From contig JAGLBF010000074.1 of assembly GCA_018260375.1 (NCBI GenBank), forward strand, positions 1 to 11,709: DNA of 11,709 nt, given 5' to 3'. The notes under the pieces are model-generated. The model had not been told where the DNA came from. It searched no databases and saw nothing but the letters and a program-made list of their open reading frames with translations. The DNA comes from Deinococcus sp. (GTDB taxonomy: Bacteria; Deinococcota; Deinococci; Deinococcales; Deinococcaceae). Numbering within the stretch: the stretch's first letter is position 1; the number at the start of each line of letters is the position of its first letter. Positions 1 through 7,766 of this stretch are shown piece after piece. Made by a program: the position numbers and the translations under genes.

Positions 1-1467
1 TCCGTATAACAAGGTCTCCTCTACCCTATCTGCCAAGCTCAGCAGCGTCGGCTCGTGGGCTATCAGCAGCCGCTTAAAGCCTGCCTGGTGGGCAGCCTGC
101 GCGGTCTGGGGGCCAATAACCGCCACTGTAAAGTCGGTGCCGGCCAGGTCTGCCAGTGCGCGTGCACCCACTGCCGAAGCCAAGGTCACGAGTTGCGCGG
201 CCTGAAGCTGCTGACGCTGCACAGCGGTTAGCTCAGTAGGAGCGGTGCGGTAGGTTTCCAGCGCCAGGTACGCCAACTGACGGTCGCTGAGGGCGGCCTC
301 TAGCGCGGGGTCAGCGTACTGTGAGGTCGCGTGAAGCACCGTTTCCCCTGGTGTTGCAGGCAGTTCGGCCCCCAAATGACGCGATCCAGAGCGCGCCGGC
401 ACAAAGTCAGGTGACAGGCCAAAGCCTTGCAGGGCCTGAGCAGTGCCCTGGCCTATGGCGGCGAGTTTGGCACGGGCAAGCAAGCGCCAATCAGCGCCGC
501 CCGCTTGCAAAGTCTGAGCCAGAGCGTGCACTGCGTATTCGCTGCCTAAGGCCAGCCAGCCGTCAAAGCCCGTGAGCGCCCCTACCACCGTGCGCGGGCT
601 GGAGGCAGACAAGTAGCGCAGCAAGGGAATCTCAGAAACGTGTGCGCCCCGCTGGGTAAGCAGCGTCGCAAGTTCGCTCTCAGTATTCGATCGGGTGCGG
701 GTCACCGCGATGTGTTGGCCTGCGAGCGGCAAGGGCCTAGGGTCAAACCAGCTGAGTGCGCCGCGCAGTGATACCACCTCGCCCACCACTATCACCGCAG
801 GCGCACCGAGGCCAGCAGCACGGACATCCTGCGCCAACGAGGCCAGTGTGCCGCTCACGGTTCGTTGCTGCGGCGTAGTCGCCCACTGCACGCAGGCCGC
901 TGGCGTCTGTGGGTCGCGCCCCGCCAGGATGAGGTCTGCGCTGAGGCGCTCAATATGCTTGACCCCCATCAAAAAAATCAAGGTGTCCACCCCGCCAAGC
1001 GCTCCATACGCCGCTGGACCGTGCTGATCAGTGCCCGTCAGCACTGCAAAGCTACGGCCTTTGGCCCGGTGCGTCACGGGAATGCCTGCGTAGGCCGCTG
1101 CCGCCAGGGCGCTGCTGACCCCCGGCACTACCTCAAAGGGCACACCCGCTGCACGGCAGGCCAGCGCTTCTTCGCCGCCGCGCCCGAACACAAAGGGGTC
1201 GCCACCTTTGAGGCGCACCACCCGGCCACATTCCAGCGCCTTTTGCACCAGCAGCGCGTTGATTTCAGACTGCGAGCACGAGGGTAAAAAGCCGCGTTTA
1301 CCCACCTCTATCACCTCTGCACCGGGGCAGTAGCGCAGCAAGGCGGGGCTGACCAGCGCGTCAATCAGCACCACGTTGGCCTGCTCTAGACGCTTACGGG
1401 CGCGCAGGGTCAGCAAGCCGGGGTCACCAGGGCCAGCGCCGACCAAGGATACAAAGGGGTTAGACAT
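1..1467 (-). CDS. cobA: CobA-HemD fusion: uroporphyrinogen-III C-methyltransferase / uroporphyrinogen-III synthase (3' end cut by window edge)
   Basis: This fusion makes the siroheme precursor. The HemD half cyclises hydroxymethylbilane to uroporphyrinogen III; the CobA (SUMT) half methylates it twice with SAM to give precorrin-2. I translated the reverse strand by hand and found 489 codons with no stop, so the gene continues past base 1. Residues 1-240 carry SUMT motifs: GAGPGDPGLLT (10-20), RLKGGDPFVFGRGGEEA (85-101) and VVPGVSSALAA (113-123). From about residue 250 the HemD-like part begins with AVTRTRSNTESELATLL, then AAIGQGTAQAL (336-346) and VAVIGPQTAQAA (448-459). The usual SUMT YDALV is IDALV here, and the HemD FTSxNAV-like segment reads LGSEYAV (307-313), so that half is divergent. 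The start is supported by GGAG seven bases upstream. It follows cbiX on the same strand after 224 bp. The SUMT half is certain; HemD is likely. Confidence 0.92.
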   Translation of the reverse strand, partial: MSNPFVSLVGAGPGDPGLLTLRARKRLEQANVVLIDALVSPALLRYCPGAEVIEVGKRGFLPSCSQSEINALLVQKALECGRVVRLKGGDPFVFGRGGEEALACRAAGVPFEVVPGVSSALAAAAYAGIPVTHRAKGRSFAVLTGTDQHGPAAYGALGGVDTLIFLMGVKHIERLSADLILAGRDPQTPAACVQWATTPQQRTVSGTLASLAQDVRAAGLGAPAVIVVGEVVSLRGALSWFDPRPLPLAGQHIAVTRTRSNTESELATLLTQRGAHVSEIPLLRYLSASSPRTVVGALTGFDGWLALGSEYAVHALAQTLQAGGADWRLLARAKLAAIGQGTAQALQGFGLSPDFVPARSGSRHLGAELPATPGETVLHATSQYADPALEAALSDRQLAYLALETYRTAPTELTAVQRQQLQAAQLVTLASAVGARALADLAGTDFTVAVIGPQTAQAAHQAGFKRLLIAHEPTLLSLADRVEETLLYG

Positions 1468-1691
1468 GAGGGGTCTCCTGTACACAAAGAGCTGTACCTA
1501 AAATAGTTGGTCTAAAAGAGAAGGCGGTCATCGTTGTGGTGTTAGTTGTGGTGTCATACGGCAAGGTGCCTACCAGAGCGCAGCGTGCAACAGGCGTGAG
1601 GCAAGATGATAACGTGTCTTACCGGTATCCTGCTACGTTCCTCCCACACTCACTGAGCCGGACTGACTGGGCCAGATTCACTGGGCCAAAC
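1468..1691 (-). other. Intergenic region between cbiX and cobA-hemD
   Basis: This 224-bp gap precedes cobA-hemD. Seen on the minus strand: the cobA ribosome binding site (GGAG), and just upstream of it a small hairpin, GTACA-8-TGTAC (plus-strand 1480-1497). There is a two-copy 12-bp repeat (1533-1556) and most of a four-copy 14-bp repeat (from 1652). A TATTTT-like sequence lies near 1500, but no matching -35 box stands out, so I do not call a promoter. A plus-strand open frame (1536-1799) has no recognisable product and overlaps the end of cbiX. Confidence 0.6.
1533..1556. repeat. 12-bp tandem repeat, two copies
   Basis: GTTGTGGTGTTA is followed directly by GTTGTGGTGTCA, so the first ten bases repeat exactly at a 12-bp period. 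It lies in the 5' region of cobA-hemD, about 65 bases upstream of that start codon. Function unknown; replication slippage is a sufficient explanation. Confidence 0.75.
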
Positions 1692-1707
1692 TCACTGGGC
1701 CAGGCCC
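1652..1707. repeat. 14-bp tandem repeat, four degenerate copies spanning the cbiX stop codon
   Basis: Four consecutive 14-mers are visible: ACTGAGCCGGACTG (1652), ACTGGGCCAGATTC (1666), ACTGGGCCAAACTC (1680) and ACTGGGCCAGGCCC (1694). The last three share an exact ACTGGGCCA core; the first is degenerate. The cbiX stop codon (plus-strand tca, 1692-1694) falls at the junction of copies three and four, so the array covers the last codons of cbiX and continues into the intergenic region. Confidence 0.8.
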
Positions 1708-3167
1708 TCAAGCTCAACCCGAACGGCAGAAACGAGCAGCGTACACGCCTCGGGGCAAGGGAGTCCCTGCGCCTGACCCTGCAAAAAGGTAGTGCTTAAA
1801 GTTTCCCCGGCCCACAGTGGCGTCCTCAGACAGCCTCCGCACACCCGCGCCTGAGCCTGCGCTACCTGAGCCGCCTCAGCGCGGCGCACCCGCCTGTATA
1901 TTCCGCTCTGGCGATCAGCCGTTGCCTGCCACGGGGTCACGGGTAGGGCACCATCTTGCCAGGCAGAGGCTTCTTCTAATACACCCGGATAAACGGCGTG
2001 CAAGGCATCGCGGAGTGAATCAGTATTCACCACCGCCTGCCAACCGCGCCGTAGCCCCCGCAGCGTGCGGATAGGCCGGTGGGCCGCCGCTCCCTGTTGT
2101 TCAGCTTCGCTGCGGCCTGTGTACGCGCTGAGTTCTTGAAGCGGTATAGTCTCCAGCTTGGGGGCAGCCGTGTTAGGAGCAGTAGAGTGGGAAGCAGTAG
2201 GGCCGCTCGCCGTGCGGTCAGCCGAGTGGCACACACGGTAAAACCCGTCCCCCAGCGCAAGCACCGCCAGTTCACCCACCCCAAACTCAGCCTGGGCAAG
2301 GGCCCGCAGGCGTTCGCCCGCCTTTTGCCAGCGCGGCGAGCGCGGCGCGGCGCTGGCCAGTGCGCCGTATTCGCTCACCAGCTTCACGATCACTTCGGTC
2401 ACGGCGGGGTGAGTGCCCACAGGGCGAGTGTAGTAGACGCGGCGTGTACCTGTGCCACTCGTACCTGTGTCACTGTCTAGGACGGTCTCAGGCCCGCTGA
2501 GGCCCAGTTCTTCTGGAATGGTTTCTTGCGTGTGCCAGCCTTCTGAGGCAAAGAACGGCACGATCACCACATTCGGCGCCCGCGTCAGGGTAGGCCACCC
2601 GCTTACCTGCGGGTCTTGGTCAAGGTAGAGGGCCAGCACATCACTAAAAAGTCCGCCAAATGCCCCGCCCTCACGCAAGGCCAGTGCCGCTGCCTCAATC
2701 GCCTCAGCACTCTGCCGGTCACGCCCCGTGCCGTGTCCCAACACCACCAGCGCGGTGTCAGAGGCGCTCCACTCGCCCAGCACCTCGCGCACCCGCGCCA
2801 GAATGACGGCGGGCATAGCGGGGTGAACGCCGTAGGGCGGGGTGTAGCGAACAGTAAAGCCCTGCTGCGGCTCAGTCAACCCGAGCTCACGCGGAATTAC
2901 CTGCCCCGTAAAATACCCCTGCGACACAAACAGCGGCACCACGGTGACGTCCTCAAACTGGGCCAGCAGCAGCAAACGGCGCAGCGACGGCTCATCTTTC
3001 CAGTAGCCTTCAAGCACCTGGTCAAAGAGGCCTAGCCCGCGCACCGCCGCCGCGTGCAGCCGCACCGCTGAGGCCGAGTCTGCGTTGAGGTGCGAGCCGT
3101 GGCCCAGCACTATCAGCGTGCGGCCATACGTGCGGCTGCACGCGGCAAGAGGTGTCGTCAGGGGCAT
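1692..3167 (-). CDS. cbiX: CbiX-type sirohydrochlorin ferrochelatase with C-terminal Fe-S domain (DR2241-like)
   Basis: This 491-residue protein is predicted to insert iron into sirohydrochlorin to give siroheme, the cofactor of the divergent sulfite reductase. It has two tandem CbiX domains. Each has an N-terminal GHG histidine (LGHGSH, His23; VLGHGTG, His145) and a later partner (YGVHPAM, His115; VGTHPAV, His253), matching the active-site histidine pair of the family. The C-terminal region ends with CGGC (Cys443, Cys446) and CPEAC (Cys471, Cys475), consistent with a [4Fe-4S] site as I recall for DR2241. A Ser/Thr/Ala-rich segment (about 317-336) looks like a low-complexity linker. The same frame is open upstream to 3509, but that stretch lies antisense to the reductase, so I start at the ATG 18 residues before LGHGSH. 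No clear Shine-Dalgarno precedes this ATG, so the exact start is uncertain and the message could have a short or no leader. Cobalt as the metal cannot be excluded from sequence, but context favours iron. Confidence 0.9.
   Translation of the reverse strand: MPLTTPLAACSRTYGRTLIVLGHGSHLNADSASAVRLHAAAVRGLGLFDQVLEGYWKDEPSLRRLLLLAQFEDVTVVPLFVSQGYFTGQVIPRELGLTEPQQGFTVRYTPPYGVHPAMPAVILARVREVLGEWSASDTALVVLGHGTGRDRQSAEAIEAAALALREGGAFGGLFSDVLALYLDQDPQVSGWPTLTRAPNVVIVPFFASEGWHTQETIPEELGLSGPETVLDSDTGTSGTGTRRVYYTRPVGTHPAVTEVIVKLVSEYGALASAAPRSPRWQKAGERLRALAQAEFGVGELAVLALGDGFYRVCHSADRTASGPTASHSTAPNTAAPKLETIPLQELSAYTGRSEAEQQGAAAHRPIRTLRGLRRGWQAVVNTDSLRDALHAVYPGVLEEASAWQDGALPVTPWQATADRQSGIYRRVRRAEAAQVAQAQARVCGGCLRTPLWAGETLSTTFLQGQAQGLPCPEACTLLVSAVRVELEGLAQ
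2446..2475. repeat. 15-bp in-frame tandem duplication inside cbiX
   Basis: GTACCTGTGCCACTC is followed directly by GTACCTGTGTCACTG. On the coding strand this gives a five-codon duplication in the segment DSDTGTSGTGT (about residues 231-241), a probable surface loop of the second CbiX domain. A weaker 15-bp repeat with a GCAGTAG core (about 2177-2206) encodes part of the Ser/Thr/Ala linker. Confidence 0.7.
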
Positions 3168-3314
3168 AGGGGGTGTCACAGGCTCAGGAACAGGGGGCAC
3201 TGTTTGGACAAGTGGCGATTGTAGACTTGTGTTATCCACACTCAATAGTGTACATTTTTTGTCAACTAAGCGAACTTCTTGCCTGCCCCTCCCCCCTGCC
3301 CACCGGAGAACTCC
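3168..3314. promoter_or_regulatory. Divergent regulatory region between cbiX and sulfite reductase genes
   Basis: These 147 bases lie between two divergent start codons and must serve both transcription units. The centre (about 3219-3266) is AT-rich against GC-rich surroundings. It holds a perfect inverted repeat, ACACT-CAAT-AGTGT (3238-3251). On the minus strand a consensus TTGACA box lies at 3265-3260, without an evident -10 at the usual distance. On the plus strand TTGTGT (3227-3232), an 18-bp spacer and TACATT (3251-3256) form a possible weak promoter for sir that overlaps the palindrome. The reductase ribosome binding site is GGAG (3304-3307). Promoter placements are tentative. Confidence 0.55.
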
Positions 3315-4888
<1,574 letters not shown>

Positions 4889-4892
<4 letters not shown>

Positions 4893-5464
4893 CGGCGCCT
4901 GTGTCTACCTCCTCCCGCGCTAGGGAAGAGTTGGCCCAGCAGCAAAACGGAGCGCAGGGCCGCGTCGTCTGGTTTACAGGCCTGAGCGGAGCGGGCAAAA
5001 GCACCCTCGCCCACGCCCTTTACAGTGAATTGACCGCACGCGGCAGGATGGTAGAGCTGCTAGACGGCGACGCTGTGCGCGAACACCTCAGCAAAGGCCT
5101 GGGCTTTAGCAAAGAAGACCGCGATACCAACGTGCGCCGCATCGCGTTTGTGGCGGGGCTGCTCGCCAAGCACGGCGTGACGGTGCTGGTCAGCGCCATC
5201 AGCCCCTACCAAGACACCCGCCGCGAAGTGCTCGCCAGCCTGCCCAACGCGCTGGAGGTTTTTGTAGATGCGCCGCTAGAGGTGGTAACGCAGCGCGACG
5301 TGAAGGGCCTGTACCAAAAAGCCATCGCGGGCGAAATCAAACATTTTACTGGGGTATCTGACCCTTACGAAGCTCCCCAACACCCCGACCTGCATCTGCG
5401 CACCGACCAAATCAGTGTAGAAGACGGTTTGCGGGCACTGCTGCACAAGCTGGAGGAAGCATGA
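4889..5464 (+). CDS. cysC: Adenylyl-sulfate (APS) kinase
   Basis: CysC phosphorylates APS with ATP at the ribose 3' position to give PAPS. The 191-residue protein has the full family pattern: a P-loop GLSGAGKST (31-39), DGDAVREHLSKGLGFS (60-74), KEDRDTNVRRI (76-86), the ISPY segment (104-107), and FTGVSDPYEAP (153-163) toward the C-terminus. Length is typical for the stand-alone enzyme. Its ATG overlaps the sir stop by four bases (ATGA), and its own TGA overlaps cysH the same way, so translation of the three genes is probably coupled. The sequence just upstream of the start is a poor Shine-Dalgarno, which fits coupling. A PAPS-making enzyme beside a [4Fe-4S]-type CysH is notable, because such reductases usually take APS directly. 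Confidence 0.96.
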
Positions 5465-6180
5465 CCCTGCTAGAACGCCCCAACGTAGCCCCCAACAAGT
5501 CCACCGATAAGGCCGCTCCAACCTTTGGGCCAGACACAAACCCCCAAGACATCATCCGCTGGGCGCTGACACAGTACCCTGGGCTGCTGATGCCCAGCGC
5601 CTTTAACCTCAACGGCGTGGTGCTGCTTGACCTAGCGGTGCGGGCGGGCTACCGGGGCGAGGTGGTATTTGTAGACACAGGCTATCACTTTGCCGAAACG
5701 CTGGACACCCGTGACCGACTGGCGGCGCGCTACCCAGAGCTGACGTTTGTCACGCTACACGCTGGAGCCGCCCCTGACGACGGACAGACGGCCCCTGACC
5801 TGTACGCCACCAACCCCGATGCCTGCTGCGCCGTTCGCAAAGTAGCCCCGCTGCAAGCCTACCTCAAGACCAAAAACCCGCCCGCCCTGCTCAATGCCCG
5901 CAGCCGCGACCAGGCCACCACGCGTGCCGACATCCCCTTTGTCGAAGTAGGCCAGCGCATCAAGATTAACCCGCTGGCCTACTGGACGCGCCCGATGCTA
6001 GAAACCTACGCCGCCGAGCACCATTTGCCCGTCAACCCGCTGTACTTTGACGGTTTCCTGAGCATCGGCTGCTGGCCTTGTACGCGTGCCGTGCGCCCCG
6101 GTGAAGATGCCCGCGCTGGACGCTGGGCAGGCAAGGGCAAGACAGAATGCGGGCTGTGGCAAGGCACCGGCGCACTGTAG
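5461..6180 (+). CDS. cysH: [4Fe-4S]-type APS/PAPS reductase
   Basis: CysH reduces APS (or PAPS) to sulfite plus AMP (or PAP), using thioredoxin or a similar dithiol. The 239-residue protein has the PP-loop reductase fold. VVFVDTGYHFAETL (68-81) is the typical VDTGYHFxET segment. The paired cysteines Cys122-Cys123 (ACCAVRKVAPL) and Cys204/Cys207 (SIGCWPCTRAV) match the four ligands of the iron-sulfur cluster in APS-type reductases; true PAPS-only enzymes such as E. coli CysH lack them. The catalytic cysteine is Cys230 in ECGLW, where the family normally has ECGLH. The substrate loop reads PSAFNLNG (45-52) rather than the usual SFGxED, and the region near 145-155 (LNARSRDQATT) is also divergent. 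GGAGG precedes the start, inside the end of cysC. APS or PAPS preference cannot be decided from the sequence. Confidence 0.93.
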   Translation: MTLLERPNVAPNKSTDKAAPTFGPDTNPQDIIRWALTQYPGLLMPSAFNLNGVVLLDLAVRAGYRGEVVFVDTGYHFAETLDTRDRLAARYPELTFVTLHAGAAPDDGQTAPDLYATNPDACCAVRKVAPLQAYLKTKNPPALLNARSRDQATTRADIPFVEVGQRIKINPLAYWTRPMLETYAAEHHLPVNPLYFDGFLSIGCWPCTRAVRPGEDARAGRWAGKGKTECGLWQGTGAL

Positions 6181-6271
6181 AGGCGCTGCGCTTTTACTCA
6201 GTCTGCACGCTTGACGCCTTTCCCGTCTATACGCACAGCCGTACCCGTGCTCTAGCACCTGCGCCCCGTCT

Positions 6272-6313
6272 CCCAGACCCTGTTTCCTAGGCCCTGTTTC
6301 CCAGACCCTGCGT
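6272..6313. repeat. 14-bp tandem repeat, three copies
   Basis: Three adjacent copies are visible: CCCAGACCCTGTTT (6272), CCTAGGCCCTGTTT (6286) and CCCAGACCCTGCGT (6300). It lies in the cysH-sat gap, ending about 57 bases before the sat start codon. The unit is unrelated to the 14-mer at 1652, so the two arrays arose independently. Confidence 0.8.
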
Positions 6314-6346
6314 TTTGCCCCAATAGTTGACCTCTTTCATCCACCA

Positions 6347-6362
6347 TTTAACCCTACAGGAG
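6347..6362 (+). promoter_or_regulatory. sat leader with ribosome binding site, shared with the first binding-protein gene
   Basis: TTTAACCCTACAGGAG ends with a strong AGGAG eight bases before the sat ATG. The same 16-mer with one change (TTTATCCCTACAGGAG, 7743-7758) stands at the same distance before the first substrate-binding protein gene. The match extends well beyond what a Shine-Dalgarno requires. Confidence 0.6.
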
Positions 6363-6370
6363 ACGTTGCC

Positions 6371-7528
6371 ATGACCATCACCGAAGCAAACCCCGTTCTT
6401 TCCTTTTTGCCTGCGCCTCTGGGAGGCCGCCTTATCAACGCTGTGCAGCAGGCTGACCCCGCCGAGTACGCTCATCTGCCCGCACTGGAACTGTCTGACC
6501 GCTCGTACGCCGACTTAGAATTGCTCGCCACAGGCGCGTATTCGCCGCTGACAGGTTTTGTGGGCGAGGCCGATTACCTGAGCATTATTGAGCGTTTGCG
6601 GCTTGCGGACGGTACACCCTGGAGCCTGCCTATCACCCTGCCCGTCACGGCTGAACAGGCAGCGCATCTGCGTGGCACCGTTCAACTCACCCGCCAAGGT
6701 CAGGCCGTGGGCCTGCTAGACATCTCCGAACAGTTTGCCGCCCGCAAGAGCCTGGAAGCCCGCGAGGTCTACCGCACTGAGGACGCCGCCCACCCAGGCG
6801 TAGCGGCGCTGTACGCGCAGGGCGACATCAACCTGGCGGGGCCAGTGACGCTGTTTGAAGTGCCACGCGGCGATTTCCCCAGCTACCACCGCACGCCAGC
6901 CGAGGTGCGCGGGGTGATTGAGGCGCGGGGCTGGAAAACCACGGTGGCCTTTCAGACACGCAACCCTATTCACCGCGCCCACGAGTACCTGCACAAGGTC
7001 GCGCTAGAGCTGGTTGACGGTCTGCTGCTGCACCCCTTGGTCGGCACCACCAAGGGCGACGACGTGCCAGCGGCCACCCGCATGGAGGCCTACGAAGTGC
7101 TGCTGCACCACTACTACCCTCAGACTCGCACCTTGCTCAGCGCGTACCCCGCCGCCATGCGCTACGCGGGGCCGCGTGAGGCGATTGTACATGCGCTGAG
7201 CCGCCGCAACTACGGCGCTACCCATTTCATCGTGGGACGCGACCATGCCGGGGTGGGCAGCTACTACGGCAGCTACGACGCGCAGGAGATTTTTGAACAT
7301 TTTACGGCAGAAGAACTGGGTATCCGTATCCTCAAGTTTGAGCACACGTTTTATTGCCAGACCTGCCAGCAGTTGGTCAGTCCCCGCACCTGCCCCCATG
7401 ACAGCAGCCAGCACCTGATTCTCAGCGGCACCAAAGTCCGCGAAAAGTTGCGAGCAGGCGAAAGTCTGCCCCCCGAATTCAGCCGACCAGAAGTGGCGCA
7501 GGTTCTGCGGCGGGCGTATTCGCAGTGA
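6371..7528 (+). CDS. sat: Sulfate adenylyltransferase (ATP sulfurylase)
   Basis: Sat activates sulfate with ATP to form APS and pyrophosphate, the first step of assimilation. The 385-residue protein is the single-polypeptide type, unrelated to the CysD/CysN enzyme. The nucleotide-binding motif is QTRNPIHRAHEY (195-206), with both histidines of the HxxH pair; the second motif GRDHAGVGSYYG is at 289-300. The C-terminal part has CQTC (Cys329, Cys332) and TCPH (Cys341, His343), matching the zinc site of many bacterial and archaeal homologues, then LSGTKVREKLRAGE (351-364). No kinase domain is fused, consistent with separate cysC. The start is fixed by AGGAG eight bases upstream. It lies 190 bp after cysH and 238 bp before the transporter genes, so it may belong to the upstream operon or have its own promoter. 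Confidence 0.97.
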   Translation: MTITEANPVLSFLPAPLGGRLINAVQQADPAEYAHLPALELSDRSYADLELLATGAYSPLTGFVGEADYLSIIERLRLADGTPWSLPITLPVTAEQAAHLRGTVQLTRQGQAVGLLDISEQFAARKSLEAREVYRTEDAAHPGVAALYAQGDINLAGPVTLFEVPRGDFPSYHRTPAEVRGVIEARGWKTTVAFQTRNPIHRAHEYLHKVALELVDGLLLHPLVGTTKGDDVPAATRMEAYEVLLHHYYPQTRTLLSAYPAAMRYAGPREAIVHALSRRNYGATHFIVGRDHAGVGSYYGSYDAQEIFEHFTAEELGIRILKFEHTFYCQTCQQLVSPRTCPHDSSQHLILSGTKVREKLRAGESLPPEFSRPEVAQVLRRAYSQ

Positions 7529-7566
7529 GGGTATGGGCTGCAAAGCGCGTACTACAGACCCCGCTC

Positions 7567-7581
7567 TTGAACCTTGTTCAA
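7567..7581. repeat. Inverted repeat TTGAAC-CTT-GTTCAA
   Basis: Perfect six-base arms with a three-base spacer, 39-53 bases after the sat stop. It could be a weak hairpin or a dimeric-protein site. There is no T tract after it, so it is not a typical terminator. Confidence 0.5.
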
Positions 7582-7742
7582 AACGCAGTAACAGGAGGTC
7601 AGCGGGCACGGAAACAAGTACGGACTTTGCAGCTTGTCCACCTTTTTACCCCACGGCATTGACACTTATCAGGTGTTTCACCGACTGCACCAATCCGACC
7701 TTAATCTACCCAAACTTATCTTCACAACCTTAGCTACCCAAC

Positions 7743-7758
7743 TTTATCCCTACAGGAG
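7743..7758 (+). promoter_or_regulatory. Leader and ribosome binding site of the first binding-protein gene
   Basis: TTTATCCCTACAGGAG differs at one base from the leader of sat (6347-6362), with the same eight-base distance from AGGAG to the start codon. Confidence 0.6.
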
Positions 7759-7766
7759 CCCGCACC

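Larger units (their letters stand above)
6181..6370 (+). other. Intergenic region between cysH and sat
   Basis: This 190-bp gap holds a small palindrome GTGCT-CT-AGCAC (6247-6258), a three-copy 14-bp tandem repeat (6272-6313), a TTGACC box (6327-6332) and the sat leader with its ribosome binding site. TTGACC has no good -10 at 16-18 bp, so a separate sat promoter is possible but not shown. GGCGCTGCGCTTTT just after the cysH stop is too small a hairpin to call a terminator. I see no gene here. Confidence 0.55.
7529..7766 (+). other. Intergenic region upstream of the transporter genes
   Basis: This 238-bp gap contains an inverted repeat TTGAAC-CTT-GTTCAA (7567-7581), a TTGACA box (7659-7664) running into the near-palindrome ACACTTATCAGGTGT (7662-7676), and the leader of the first binding-protein gene. 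No good -10 lies 16-18 bp after the TTGACA, so I do not place a promoter. Open frames here (7533-7733 and 7634-7822) show nothing recognisable and look like chance. No run of T residues follows a hairpin, so no intrinsic terminator for sat is called. Confidence 0.55.

Noticed and set aside
1536..1799. Plus-strand open frame between cobA-hemD and cbiX
   Set aside because: It overlaps the 3' end of cbiX and the tandem repeat, and its product shows no recognisable motif.
6181..6197. Intrinsic terminator after cysH (GGCGCTGCGCTTTT)
   Set aside because: The self-complementary arms leave almost no loop and the T run is only four bases.
7529..7766. Riboswitch (for example SAM type) upstream of the transporter
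   Set aside because: No recognisable conserved core or multi-stem arrangement; only short inverted repeats are visible.
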